Source: Cellvibrionales bacterium UBA1963
GTDB lineage: Bacteria > Pseudomonadota > Gammaproteobacteria > Pseudomonadales > UBA7434
Reading direction: 5' to 3'
Assembly (NCBI GenBank): GCA_002336035.1
Contig: DDED01000044.1
Coordinates: 1-12,366 of the forward strand
Length of the DNA: 12,366 bases
The translations under genes and the position numbers were made by a program. Of this stretch, positions 6,808 through 12,366 are shown one piece after another; positions within the stretch are counted from its first letter, which is position 1, and each line of letters starts with the position of its first letter. Under the pieces are notes generated by a model, which worked only from the letters and a program-made list of their open reading frames with translations, had not been told where the DNA came from and searched no databases.

Positions 6808-7458
6808 TTATGAATTAAAGTGATTCCAGCTCAGCACTTCTTCAACAGGCTTTCTGTAAGCGGGTTTAAAGTCGGTGCCTATCGTGTATGCAATGGGAAA
6901 TAAACCAACTTGCGTGTACTTTTCAAAAGGAATACCAAGTAATTCTGCAAGTTCTTGTTCACGCCAAAGATGAGCAGTGGTCCAGGCACTGCCTAGGCCG
7001 TGAGATCGCAGTGCTAAAAAGAAACTCCAGACGGCTTGAATGATCGAGCCGTAAGAGCTTGCTTGCATAAAAACACCGGCGTTTTCAACTCGACCAGACA
7101 TTAAGGGAATTAATATTGCGGGTGCTTGTGTTAGATTTTCACGCAAATAATCAACAGACTGATTAATTTTTTCAAAACCTGGTATGTCAGCACCCATGTA
7201 ATTGTCACCTACGGCATCGCCAAGCAAGGCAACGTAGTCGTCCATTGCGTCATTATAAATTTTTGCAATGGATGAAATTGTGTTTTTATCATCAATGATA
7301 AGCCATTGCCAAGTATTCATGTTTGAGCCATTAGGGGCCTGTAGCGCGAGCTTTAGACAATCTTCAAGTAACCCTCTAGAAATGGACTTAGTAAAGTCAA
7401 GGCGTTTACGAACACTTCGAGTGGTGGTCAATAATTGCTTCGCATCGAGTTCAAGCAT
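6808..7458 (-). CDS. Nitroreductase-family FMN oxidoreductase
   Basis: 216 residues, matching the ~200-220 residue nitroreductase fold (usually an FMN homodimer). Motifs: the N-terminal FMN-phosphate motif TTTRSVRKR (11-19), APNGSNMNTWQWLIIDD (41-57) with the typical small-residue/Asn pair before the WxW-like strand, the core helix GSIIQAVWSFFLALRSHGLGSAWTT (~136-160), and the C-terminal LFPIAYTIGTDFKPAYRKPVEEVLSW (~187-212) with the usual PxxYRKPxEEV. The family uses NAD(P)H to reduce nitro groups, quinones or conjugated double bonds; the true substrate here is unknown. The start ATG 7458 is preceded by GGAG at a rather long 12-base spacing. It is the promoter-proximal gene of the accessory cluster, with an inverted-repeat site just upstream, and lies 136 bases after ptsO. 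Confidence 0.88.
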   Translation of the reverse strand: MLELDAKQLLTTTRSVRKRLDFTKSISRGLLEDCLKLALQAPNGSNMNTWQWLIIDDKNTISSIAKIYNDAMDDYVALLGDAVGDNYMGADIPGFEKINQSVDYLRENLTQAPAILIPLMSGRVENAGVFMQASSYGSIIQAVWSFFLALRSHGLGSAWTTAHLWREQELAELLGIPFEKYTQVGLFPIAYTIGTDFKPAYRKPVEEVLSWNHFNS

Positions 7459-7498
7459 AATGACAAATTACTCCGTCGGCTAAAAAAATAAGACTTTT

Positions 7499-7531
7499 AT
7501 TCTTACTGTTTAAACGCTATTGAGCAATAGC
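7499..7531 (-). promoter_or_regulatory. Putative cluster promoter with overlapping inverted-repeat operator
   Basis: The inverted repeat GCTATTG-AG-CAATAGC (7516-7531) has seven-base perfect arms. On the minus strand its right half supplies TTGCTC (7527-7522), which could serve as a -35, followed by a 17-base spacer and AAGAAT (7504-7499) as a -10. A repressor bound to the repeat would block that -35. The site is 58 bases before the nitroreductase ATG, as expected for control of the six-gene cluster. The repeat is seen directly; the promoter and operator roles are inferred, and the -35 and -10 are only moderate matches. A further palindrome, GTTAATTAAC, lies at 7539-7548. Confidence 0.4.
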
Positions 7532-7594
7532 TGGCAGGGTTAATTAACTGTTATATTTAATGTAAGCAGATGAACACGGCTAACTGATTGTTGT

Positions 7595-7864
7595 TTATTC
7601 GTCTTCATCAAAAAGGTTGTCTATCAATTCTTTTATAGCTTGCATTGCGTATAATTCATCCTCACCGTGGGTAGTTATAATTATCTCACTGCCTTGTGCT
7701 GCGGCTAAGAGCATAACTGACATGATACTTTTTCCGTCAACCTGCTTCTCATTGAATGCAAGTAATACTTGGCAGGAATATTGGCAGCTCACGTCGACTA
7801 ATTTATTGGCTGCACGGGCATGCAGGCCAAGTTTATTTTGAATAAGAATTTTTTCTTTGATCAT
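7595..7864 (-). CDS. ptsO: Nitrogen-PTS phosphocarrier protein NPr (HPr-like)
   Basis: 89 residues, the size of NPr/HPr. The phosphorylation site motif GLHARAANKLV places the active histidine at residue 15, the canonical position, and Ser46 in DGKSIMSVMLLAA matches the regulatory-serine region. The end is acidic (DNLFDEDE). NPr accepts phosphate from EI-Ntr (PtsP) and passes it to EIIA-Ntr (PtsN), a regulatory chain that senses nitrogen and metabolic state rather than moving sugar. I chose ATG at 7864, giving the family N-terminus MIKEKILIQNKLGLH. A TTG at 7909 would add 15 residues (MVSFYKKS...) that the family lacks. It is 55 bases after rapZ and ends the rpoN-linked block. The frequently adjacent mgtE is here separated from it by the accessory cluster. 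Confidence 0.95.
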   Translation of the reverse strand: MIKEKILIQNKLGLHARAANKLVDVSCQYSCQVLLAFNEKQVDGKSIMSVMLLAAAQGSEIIITTHGEDELYAMQAIKELIDNLFDEDE

Positions 7865-7919
7865 AAAACCATTTTTCTTTTCAGTGGATTTTTTATAAAA
7901 AGATACCAATATAAGTAAT

Positions 7920-8786
7920 TTATTTTTTATCCAATTCGAGGTGTCGAATTTGTACGAGATTCATTTTATTTGAAAAATGTTTATACAGGGCGTTCGTCAT
8001 AAATACTGACCGATGTTGACCGCCGGTGCAACCGATTGAAATAGTCATATAACTTCGGTTTGTTTGTTTGAATTTAGGCAGCCACGTAGTCAAATAACCA
8101 ATGATGCTATCAATCATAGCAATGACATCGTCTTTTTTCTCTAAATATTCGATGATTTCTTTGTCATTACCGTTGTATGGCCTGAGGGCTTTATTCCAAT
8201 AAGGATTGGGTAGGCATCTGACATCAAAAACTATATCCGAATCGACAGGGATATGACTTTTATAGCCAAACGATTGAAATAAGAGTGACATTTCACTGGC
8301 AGGTTTATCACTGATTCTATCGCTGATCACCTCTCTTAATTCATGGAATGTCATTTTGCTGGTTTCAATGATTAAGTCAGCCTTTTGAGCAATGCTGTCG
8401 AGTAACTCAGTCTCCCGATTGATGGCTTCAGAAAGTGACACCGTCAGACTACTTAACGGATGTTTTCGTCGAGTCTCTGAAAACCTTTTTAAAAGAGTAT
8501 TATTATCAGCATCAAGGTAGATAATGTTGGTATCAATGTCGCTAGGAATATTCTCAAATATGAGAGAGAACTGAGAGAGTTCATCGTGATTGTTTCTGGC
8601 GTCAATACTCACTGCCACGTTACTTTGAGCGGTTGTTCTCGTCTCACTCTTTAATGATTGAAGCGCTAAAGCAGGCAGTAGACTGGCGGGTAGATTATCA
8701 ATACAATAAAATCCAAGATCTTCTAACATATTTAGCGCGCTACTTTTTCCTGATCCAGAGCGACCACTAATAATGATTAATTTCAT
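7920..8786 (-). CDS. rapZ: RNase adapter protein RapZ
   Basis: 288 residues (E. coli RapZ 284). Walker A GRSGSGKSS at 8-16 is followed by the family block GFYCIDNLP (25-33), and the C-terminal domain carries GCTGGQHRS (252-260). In enteric bacteria RapZ binds the small RNA GlmZ and hands it to RNase E, tuning glucosamine-6-phosphate synthase and thus cell-envelope precursor supply; it senses GlcN6P through the C-terminal domain. Here the last residues are HLELDKK, so only part of the basic C-terminal RNA-binding tail known from E. coli (KRK cluster) remains; binding of the same type of RNA should not be assumed. A good Shine-Dalgarno (AAGGAAT) precedes ATG 8786. It is 37 bases after ptsN and cotranscribed with its neighbours. 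Confidence 0.95.
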   Translation of the reverse strand: MKLIIISGRSGSGKSSALNMLEDLGFYCIDNLPASLLPALALQSLKSETRTTAQSNVAVSIDARNNHDELSQFSLIFENIPSDIDTNIIYLDADNNTLLKRFSETRRKHPLSSLTVSLSEAINRETELLDSIAQKADLIIETSKMTFHELREVISDRISDKPASEMSLLFQSFGYKSHIPVDSDIVFDVRCLPNPYWNKALRPYNGNDKEIIEYLEKKDDVIAMIDSIIGYLTTWLPKFKQTNRSYMTISIGCTGGQHRSVFMTNALYKHFSNKMNLVQIRHLELDKK

Positions 8787-8823
8787 CGTTATTCCTTAGT
8801 GAAGGTTTTTTTATATTTAATAT

Positions 8824-9282
8824 TTATATCTTGCCTTCAGATAATAAAAGATAAAGCTTTGCTGGATCTTTTGCTTGGCGAATGGCTGTGCAAATTTCTG
8901 GTTGGGTTAGTTTTTCAGCCATTAATGCTAAGGTTTGCAAATGATCTTCTGCTGAGTCAGTAGGCACTATTAACGCCCACAAAAGGTCAATATTTTTCCC
9001 ATCCCTCGCATCGAATGCAATGCCGCCATTGTCCAATGTCATGATGGCACAAATTGGTTCGCAGCAATCAGGGTAGCGGCAGTGTGGTATAGCGATTCCG
9101 GCGCCCAGGCCAGTACTGCCAAGTTTTTCGCGATCAGTGAGCGCATCAAAAACCAAATCTTTATTGATGCTCGGAATGTCTTTTGCAAGTAACTCTGAAA
9201 CGGCTTGCAAAGTTTTCTTTTTACTCGATAGGTTGAGTTTTAATGCTATTCGAGTTGGACTTAAGAGAGGTTTTAGTTTCAT
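8824..9282 (-). CDS. ptsN: Nitrogen-regulatory phosphotransferase EIIA-Ntr
   Basis: 152 residues forming a single PTS EIIA type-2 domain, the usual PtsN length. The phospho-acceptor His67 lies in GAGIAIPHCRY (60-70), preceded by the family block REKLGSTGLG (51-60), and the C-terminal half has IDLLWALIVPTDSAEDHLQTLALMAEKL (~98-125). PtsN receives phosphate from NPr and, depending on its phosphorylation state, controls potassium uptake systems and other targets; it does not transport sugar. The start ATG 9282 has no close Shine-Dalgarno: AAGGG occurs 14 bases upstream, so translation may depend on coupling with hpf, whose stop is 26 bases away. The order hpf-ptsN-rapZ-ptsO behind rpoN is the standard arrangement. 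Confidence 0.95.
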   Translation of the reverse strand: MKLKPLLSPTRIALKLNLSSKKKTLQAVSELLAKDIPSINKDLVFDALTDREKLGSTGLGAGIAIPHCRYPDCCEPICAIMTLDNGGIAFDARDGKNIDLLWALIVPTDSAEDHLQTLALMAEKLTQPEICTAIRQAKDPAKLYLLLSEGKI

Positions 9283-9308
9283 TAGCTATCAATAAGCCCT
9301 TTATTTTC

Positions 9309-9656
9309 TCAGGTGATAAATGAATCGTCGATATTGGTATCAGTCACATGTTTAACACTATCACGGTGATGTTTTCCCTGTGATTTTTCTTTGTACTTGA
9401 TTATTTGACGATCTAACTTATCGGTTAGGTCGTCTATTGCGCTGTACATGTCTTCATGCCCGGCATTGGCAAAAAGATCTGCTCCGGCAACATGAATGGA
9501 TGCTTCGGCTTTTTGAACCATACGTTCCACTATTAAAGTCACGTCTATTTTAGTTATTTGGTCGGAATATCGTTCAAATCGGTTTAACTTGTTTAATACG
9601 TATTCTTTCATTGGATCGCTTACGATAACATGATGCCCACTTATATTGACTCTCAT
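9309..9656 (-). CDS. hpf: Short-form ribosome hibernation-promoting factor HPF
   Basis: 115 residues, a short HPF (E. coli 95 residues) with a modest C-terminal extension but not the dimerisation domain of long HPF. It begins MRVNISGHHVIVSDPMKEYVLNKL, then IDVTLIVERMVQKAEASIHVAGADLFANAGHEDMYSAIDDLTDKLDRQIIKYKEK, the beta-alpha-beta-beta-beta-alpha RaiA/HPF fold. The basic tail SQGKHHRDSVKHV follows and an acidic stretch TNIDDSF ends the protein. HPF binds the 30S mRNA and tRNA channel and helps form inactive 100S ribosomes in stationary phase. ATG 9656 has a GGGAG Shine-Dalgarno. A 237-base gap separates it from rpoN and carries its own possible promoter, so it may be expressed apart from rpoN. 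Confidence 0.95.
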   Translation of the reverse strand: MRVNISGHHVIVSDPMKEYVLNKLNRFERYSDQITKIDVTLIVERMVQKAEASIHVAGADLFANAGHEDMYSAIDDLTDKLDRQIIKYKEKSQGKHHRDSVKHVTDTNIDDSFIT

Positions 9657-9727
9657 AAAGGTCTCCCAGTTAATTTAGAATTTGTATTGATAGATTTATC
9701 GTTGTTACATGCCATGCTTGAGTTAGG

Positions 9728-9747
9728 ATCAAGCCATCAGGCTCGAT
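9728..9747 (-). promoter_or_regulatory. Hairpin in the likely 5' leader of hpf
   Basis: On the plus strand ATCAAGCC (9728-9735), loop ATCA, then GGCTCGAT (9740-9747) form an eight-pair stem with one G-T wobble when read as minus-strand RNA. It lies 71 bases before the hpf ATG, within the leader predicted from the promoter at 9799-9827. No U run follows, so it is not a terminator; a role in message stability or control is possible but unproven. Confidence 0.3.
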
Positions 9748-9798
9748 TAACTTCAATCAGTGTAACTAATTTGACCTCCCGGTGGCGTGATAAGTTTC

Positions 9799-9827
9799 AA
9801 TAAACAGGTCAGAAATTCCCCTGTCAA
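9799..9827 (-). promoter_or_regulatory. Likely sigma-70 promoter for hpf-ptsN-rapZ-ptsO
   Basis: The minus strand has a perfect -35, TTGACA (9827-9822), a 17-base spacer, and TTTATT (9804-9799) as a -10 matching four of six. Predicted initiation near 9792 gives a leader of about 135 bases. The site lies 66 bases after the rpoN stop. Also in this gap is a short inverted repeat CTAGAC-AA-GTCTAG at 9834-9847, just upstream of the -35, which could be a binding site. Inferred from consensus. Confidence 0.45.
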
Positions 9828-9893
9828 TAAACCCTAGACAAGTCTAGATTAGCCTAAATATAGCTGGAAACCAAGTAGAATTGAGTTGCATAT

Positions 9894-11441
9894 TCAACCG
9901 AGCATTTTTCGTTCATTTGAAGGGGGAATCATCATAGATTCTCGATACTTAGCGACCGTTCTTCGCGCTACGTTAATTCCTTGTTCAGCCAATATAACGG
10001 CGAGCTTATTGTCGCTTAACGGTTTTCGAGTGTTTTCATGAGCAATAATTTTTTTGATGATTGCCCTAATTGCAGTTGAAGAGCATTCCCCGCCTGAATC
10101 AGTGGATACATGACTTGAAAAAAAGTACTTTAATTCAAAAATCCCTCTTGGCGTATGCATGAATTTTTGGGTGGTGACTCTTGAAATTGTCGACTCATGC
10201 ATTTCAACATCTGTCGCAATATCATGAAGAACCAAGGGTTTCATGGCTTCTTCGCCAAGTTCAAGAAAGTTGTTTTGATGCGCTACAATTTTTGTTGCAA
10301 CCTTTAATAATGTTTCATTTCTGCTATGCAGACTTTTAAGAAACCACTTGGCTTCTTGTAAATTATCTTTCAAGAAATTGTTGTCATTACTACTATCGGC
10401 GCGTTTAATAAGCGATGCATATTGGTTGTTTATTTGTATGTTAGGTGCAATATCTGGATTGAGCTTAACTTGCCATTGGTTATTGATCTTATCGACATAC
10501 ACATCGGGTATAACGTATTCGGCAGTGTTTTTATTAAATGAATCACCAGGGCTTGGATTGAGGCTTTTAATAAGCTCTATCACGTTAGCCAGTTCGTGTT
10601 CTTTGAGTTTAGTCCGCCGCGTCAGTTGGCTGTAATCGCGAGAGGCTAAAAGATGGAGATGTCGGTCAATAATTTCTGCAGCTTTTTCTCGCCATGGTGT
10701 CTGTGCCGGTAATTGCGAGAGTTGAATCATTAAGCAGTCTGTAAGATGAAGACTGGCGACACCGACAGGGTCAAACTGCTGCAGTCGGTGTCGAACGGCT
10801 TCGACCTCGTCTAACTCGACGTCTAAACCATCGTCAAAGGTTTCAAGCAACTCCTCTGAAGTGGTCTCTAAAAGTCCGTTAGGCCTTAAAGCATCGATAA
10901 TTGCGATGGCTATGCAACGGTCTTTTTCACTCATGGGTGTCAGATTTAATTGCCACGTCAAATGACTAGCGAGTGTTTCTGTTGTCGAATTGCGGTAATC
11001 ACTATCGGGGAATTCATTAAATTCATAGTGATTGTTCTGTGTTGGCCCCCCTGAGTTGGTGTAAATGTCATCCCATTTAGTGTCAATCGTTAACTCGGCA
11101 GGGATATTTTCTTGCCAACTATCATCTTGATTATCGTTGACGGTAACGCTGCTGGCATCAAAATCAGCATGGTGCTCACTCGCGGTTTGATCAAAGTTAT
11201 TCAGTGATTCTGATGGGGTTGTATCATTACTCTTACCGCTTTCAGGATTATTCTTCGAGGTGTCTTTATCTCCGTCAGCGTTGGTGTCGTCTAATATTTC
11301 AAGCATGGGGTTGCTGTCGATGATCTGTTGGATTTCTTGTTGTAAATCAAGCGTTGAAAGTTGCAGCAAGCGAATAGCCTGTTGTAACTGTGGGGTCATG
11401 GTGAGCTGCTGGCCCATTTTTAATTGTAAGGATTGCTTCAT
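9894..11441 (-). CDS. rpoN: RNA polymerase sigma-54 factor RpoN
   Basis: 515 residues, normal for RpoN. Region I is the Gln/Leu-rich MKQSLQLKMGQQLTM...LLQLSTLDLQQEIQQ (1-40), which contacts the activator and the -12 element. Region II (~50-150) is unusually rich in Asp, Asn, Ser and Thr, low in complexity and likely disordered. The core-binding domain runs from ~155 to ~330, the helix-turn-helix is around LVLHDIATDVEMHESTISRVT (383-403), and the DNA-binding RpoN box ARRTVAKYRE is at 492-501. The protein ends IPPSNERKMLG as expected. Sigma-54 directs transcription from -24/-12 promoters with enhancer-binding ATPases (nitrogen, motility, many others). A GAGGAAA Shine-Dalgarno precedes ATG 11441. 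The 176-base gap upstream holds a sigma-54-type promoter match, suggesting self-control. Confidence 0.97.
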   Translation of the reverse strand: MKQSLQLKMGQQLTMTPQLQQAIRLLQLSTLDLQQEIQQIIDSNPMLEILDDTNADGDKDTSKNNPESGKSNDTTPSESLNNFDQTASEHHADFDASSVTVNDNQDDSWQENIPAELTIDTKWDDIYTNSGGPTQNNHYEFNEFPDSDYRNSTTETLASHLTWQLNLTPMSEKDRCIAIAIIDALRPNGLLETTSEELLETFDDGLDVELDEVEAVRHRLQQFDPVGVASLHLTDCLMIQLSQLPAQTPWREKAAEIIDRHLHLLASRDYSQLTRRTKLKEHELANVIELIKSLNPSPGDSFNKNTAEYVIPDVYVDKINNQWQVKLNPDIAPNIQINNQYASLIKRADSSNDNNFLKDNLQEAKWFLKSLHSRNETLLKVATKIVAHQNNFLELGEEAMKPLVLHDIATDVEMHESTISRVTTQKFMHTPRGIFELKYFFSSHVSTDSGGECSSTAIRAIIKKIIAHENTRKPLSDNKLAVILAEQGINVARRTVAKYRESMMIPPSNERKMLG

Positions 11442-11520
11442 ATTTCCTCAGTATGTGTTGGCGCCACAGCGTTATATTGATGGTTTAAATAACGCTTGAT
11501 CACCGTAGGCCATGGGTTAA

Positions 11521-11549
11521 ATTTTAGCGTCAAATTTTGGAATATGCAA
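11521..11549 (-). promoter_or_regulatory. Possible sigma-70 promoter of rpoN
   Basis: The minus strand reads TTGCAT (11549-11544), a 17-base spacer and TAAAAT (11526-11521). The -10 matches five of six bases and the -35 three of six. Initiation near 11514 would give a 73-base leader. The -35 overlaps the -12 half of the sigma-54-type site, so the two polymerase forms could not bind together. Inferred from consensus. Confidence 0.35.
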
Positions 11550-11560
11550 ATCTAATGCCA
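11545..11560 (-). promoter_or_regulatory. Sigma-54 (-24/-12) promoter match upstream of rpoN
   Basis: The minus strand reads TGGCATTAGATTTGCA. The invariant GG and GC are separated by exactly 10 bases, and TGGCA and TTGC plus the following A all match the consensus TGGCAYR-N4-TTGCW; only the R position differs. It lies about 104 bases before the rpoN ATG and in the correct orientation. It may serve either as an activator-dependent promoter or as a site where RpoN polymerase blocks the overlapping sigma-70 promoter. The match is seen directly; function is inferred. Confidence 0.5.
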
Positions 11561-11561
11561 A

Positions 11562-11577
11562 TGTGACATGGTTCGCA
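11562..11577. promoter_or_regulatory. CRP/Vfr-like site upstream of the rpoN promoter region
   Basis: The plus strand shows TGTGA, six bases, then TCGCA, with A/T-rich flanks (preceding A, following T run). This matches the CRP half-site pair TGTGA-N6-TCACA at nine of ten positions. It sits just upstream of the -24 element and about 55 bases from the predicted sigma-70 start. Weak on its own; it could be a chance match. Confidence 0.25.
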
Positions 11578-11617
11578 TTTTTTTTGACGTGAATGAGCCG
11601 ATTTGGCGAGGCGCTAA

Positions 11618-12343
11618 TTAAATAACGAATTGATGGCCCAGGTAGGTATCGCGGACTTTTTGATTGGCTAAGATCGTTTCCGTATTGCCCTCGGCAATCA
11701 CGTGACCTTCACCAACGATATAAGCTCTTTCGCATATATCGAGTGTTTCACGGACATTATGATCAGTGATAAGTACCCCGATACCGCGATTTTTGAGCTG
11801 CTCTATGATGGATTTGATATCCCCGACTGAAATGGGATCAACACCAGCAAAGGGCTCATCTAGTAAAATGAATTCAGGCTCACAGGCGAGCGCACGAGCA
11901 ATTTCGACCCTGCGCCGTTCACCGCCAGAAAGAGACATGCCAAGGGCGTCACGAATGTGTTGAATGCGGAATTCATCGAGTAACTGTTCAAGGATGTGCA
12001 GGCGCTGTTTTCGTTTAAGGCCTTTACGCGTTTCAAGGATGGCGGCAATATTATCAGCAACGGTCAGCGTTCTAAAAATTGAAGGTTCTTGTGGCAAGTA
12101 GCCTAGACCGAGTTTGGCTCTGCTGTGGATCGCTTTATGCGTAATATCGGAGCCATTAATCTCGATAATGCCATTATCGGCTCTAACAATACCGGCAATC
12201 ATGTAAAAGCAAGTGGTTTTCCCCGCACCGTTAGGGCCTAAAAGACCGACGACCTCGCCGCTATTGATCATAAGCGAAACATCATGAATAATTTTTCTGC
12301 GGTTATAGCTTTTGGCAAGGTGCTTGGCAATTAGTTGGCTCAT
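11618..12343 (-). CDS. lptB: LPS export ABC transporter ATP-binding protein LptB
   Basis: 241 residues, standard LptB length. All ABC ATPase motifs are present and intact: Walker A GPNGAGKTT (36-44), Q-loop Gln85 in GYLPQEPSIF, signature LSGGERRR (138-145), Walker B FILLDEP (158-164) with Glu163, and switch His195 in LITDHNVRET. The RRRVEIARALA and FAGVDPISVGDI blocks are specific for LptB rather than other ATPases. As a dimer with LptF and LptG it extracts lipopolysaccharide from the inner membrane and drives it along the LptC-LptA bridge to the outer membrane. The ATG overlaps the TGA of the preceding lptA frame (ATGA), implying translational coupling. The protein ends YLGHQFVI. Essential in most Gram-negatives. 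Confidence 0.97.
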   Translation of the reverse strand: MSQLIAKHLAKSYNRRKIIHDVSLMINSGEVVGLLGPNGAGKTTCFYMIAGIVRADNGIIEINGSDITHKAIHSRAKLGLGYLPQEPSIFRTLTVADNIAAILETRKGLKRKQRLHILEQLLDEFRIQHIRDALGMSLSGGERRRVEIARALACEPEFILLDEPFAGVDPISVGDIKSIIEQLKNRGIGVLITDHNVRETLDICERAYIVGEGHVIAEGNTETILANQKVRDTYLGHQFVI

Positions 12344-12366
12344 AGTGACTCTTTGTCTTTGTCTTT
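12340..12366 (-). CDS. lptA: LptA, last eight codons and stop (partial at window edge)
   Basis: Reading the minus strand in from the right edge gives K-D-K-D-K-E-S-L then TGA, in the frame that overlaps the lptB start by ATGA. LptA, the periplasmic LPS bridge protein, precedes lptB in nearly all gammaproteobacteria and often ends in a charged tail, so the assignment rests on context and the coupled stop/start rather than on sequence similarity. Confidence 0.6.
   Translation of the reverse strand, partial: KDKDKESL

Noticed and set aside
7483..7505. AT-rich hairpin followed by seven T on the minus strand, possible intrinsic terminator after ptsO
   Set aside because: The stem (TAAGA/TCTTA) is five pairs with a single G-C, too weak to trust, and it would lie between the likely promoter and the start of the nitroreductase gene.
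7865..7909. N-terminal extension of NPr from a TTG start
   Set aside because: The 15 extra residues are absent from the family and the ATG at 7864 gives the canonical His15 numbering.
2306..10990. Frequent TTGTCGA words spread through the window as a repeat family
   Set aside because: They lie mostly within coding sequence in differing frames, with no conserved flanks or spacing; best explained by chance and codon use.
11570..11585. Run of eight T on the plus strand as a terminator for lptB
   Set aside because: lptB is read on the minus strand, where this is an A run, and no stem precedes it in the right orientation.

Overview
The window looks like chromosomal DNA of a free-living gammaproteobacterium. 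The main evidence is the minus-strand block lptA-lptB-rpoN-hpf-ptsN-rapZ-ptsO followed by mgtE and darP, a gene order typical of that class (Pseudomonas, Cellvibrionales and relatives). Base composition is moderate to slightly AT-rich by eye. The accessory genes would suit a marine, lipid- or terpenoid-degrading lineage, but I cannot name a genus from sequence alone.

Region 1 (right end to about 7.6 kb, all minus strand) is the lipopolysaccharide-export and nitrogen-PTS block. It holds the last codons of lptA, then lptB (LPS-transport ATPase), rpoN (sigma-54), hpf (ribosome hibernation), ptsN (EIIA-Ntr), rapZ (GlcN6P-linked RNA-binding adaptor) and ptsO (NPr). LptA and LptB overlap by ATGA. 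A 176-base gap before rpoN carries a strong -24/-12 (sigma-54-type) match whose -12 half coincides with the -35 of a possible sigma-70 promoter. This arrangement suggests that RpoN controls its own gene. A second gap of 237 bases before hpf holds a good sigma-70-type promoter.

Region 2 (about 7.5 to 2.35 kb, minus strand) is an accessory cluster sitting between ptsO and mgtE, two genes that are commonly close together. In transcription order it encodes a nitroreductase-family flavoprotein, a SnoaL/NTF2-like small enzyme, an acyl-CoA dehydrogenase, an aminoglycoside-phosphotransferase-like kinase, an extended SDR (NAD-dependent epimerase/dehydrogenase type) and a four-helix membrane protein of unknown function. 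The kinase and the dehydrogenase correspond to the two halves of the eukaryotic ACAD10/ACAD11 proteins and to LvaA/LvaC of levulinate catabolism. My working hypothesis is a pathway that removes a gamma-hydroxyl (4-hydroxyacyl-CoA) through a phosphorylated intermediate. A 16-base inverted repeat overlaps the likely promoter of the first gene and could be an operator.

Region 3 (2.35 kb to the left end) begins with a non-coding stretch holding a strong bulged hairpin and a possible promoter that would make it the 5' end of the mgtE message. Then come mgtE (Mg2+ channel/transporter) and darP/yjgA (50S assembly factor). DarP converges tail to tail on the C-terminal end of a plus-strand 2-keto-4-pentenoate hydratase/FAH-family gene, and their stop codons overlap in TTAA.

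No tRNA, rRNA, CRISPR array, insertion sequence or phage gene was seen, and no non-coding stretch exceeds 300 bases.
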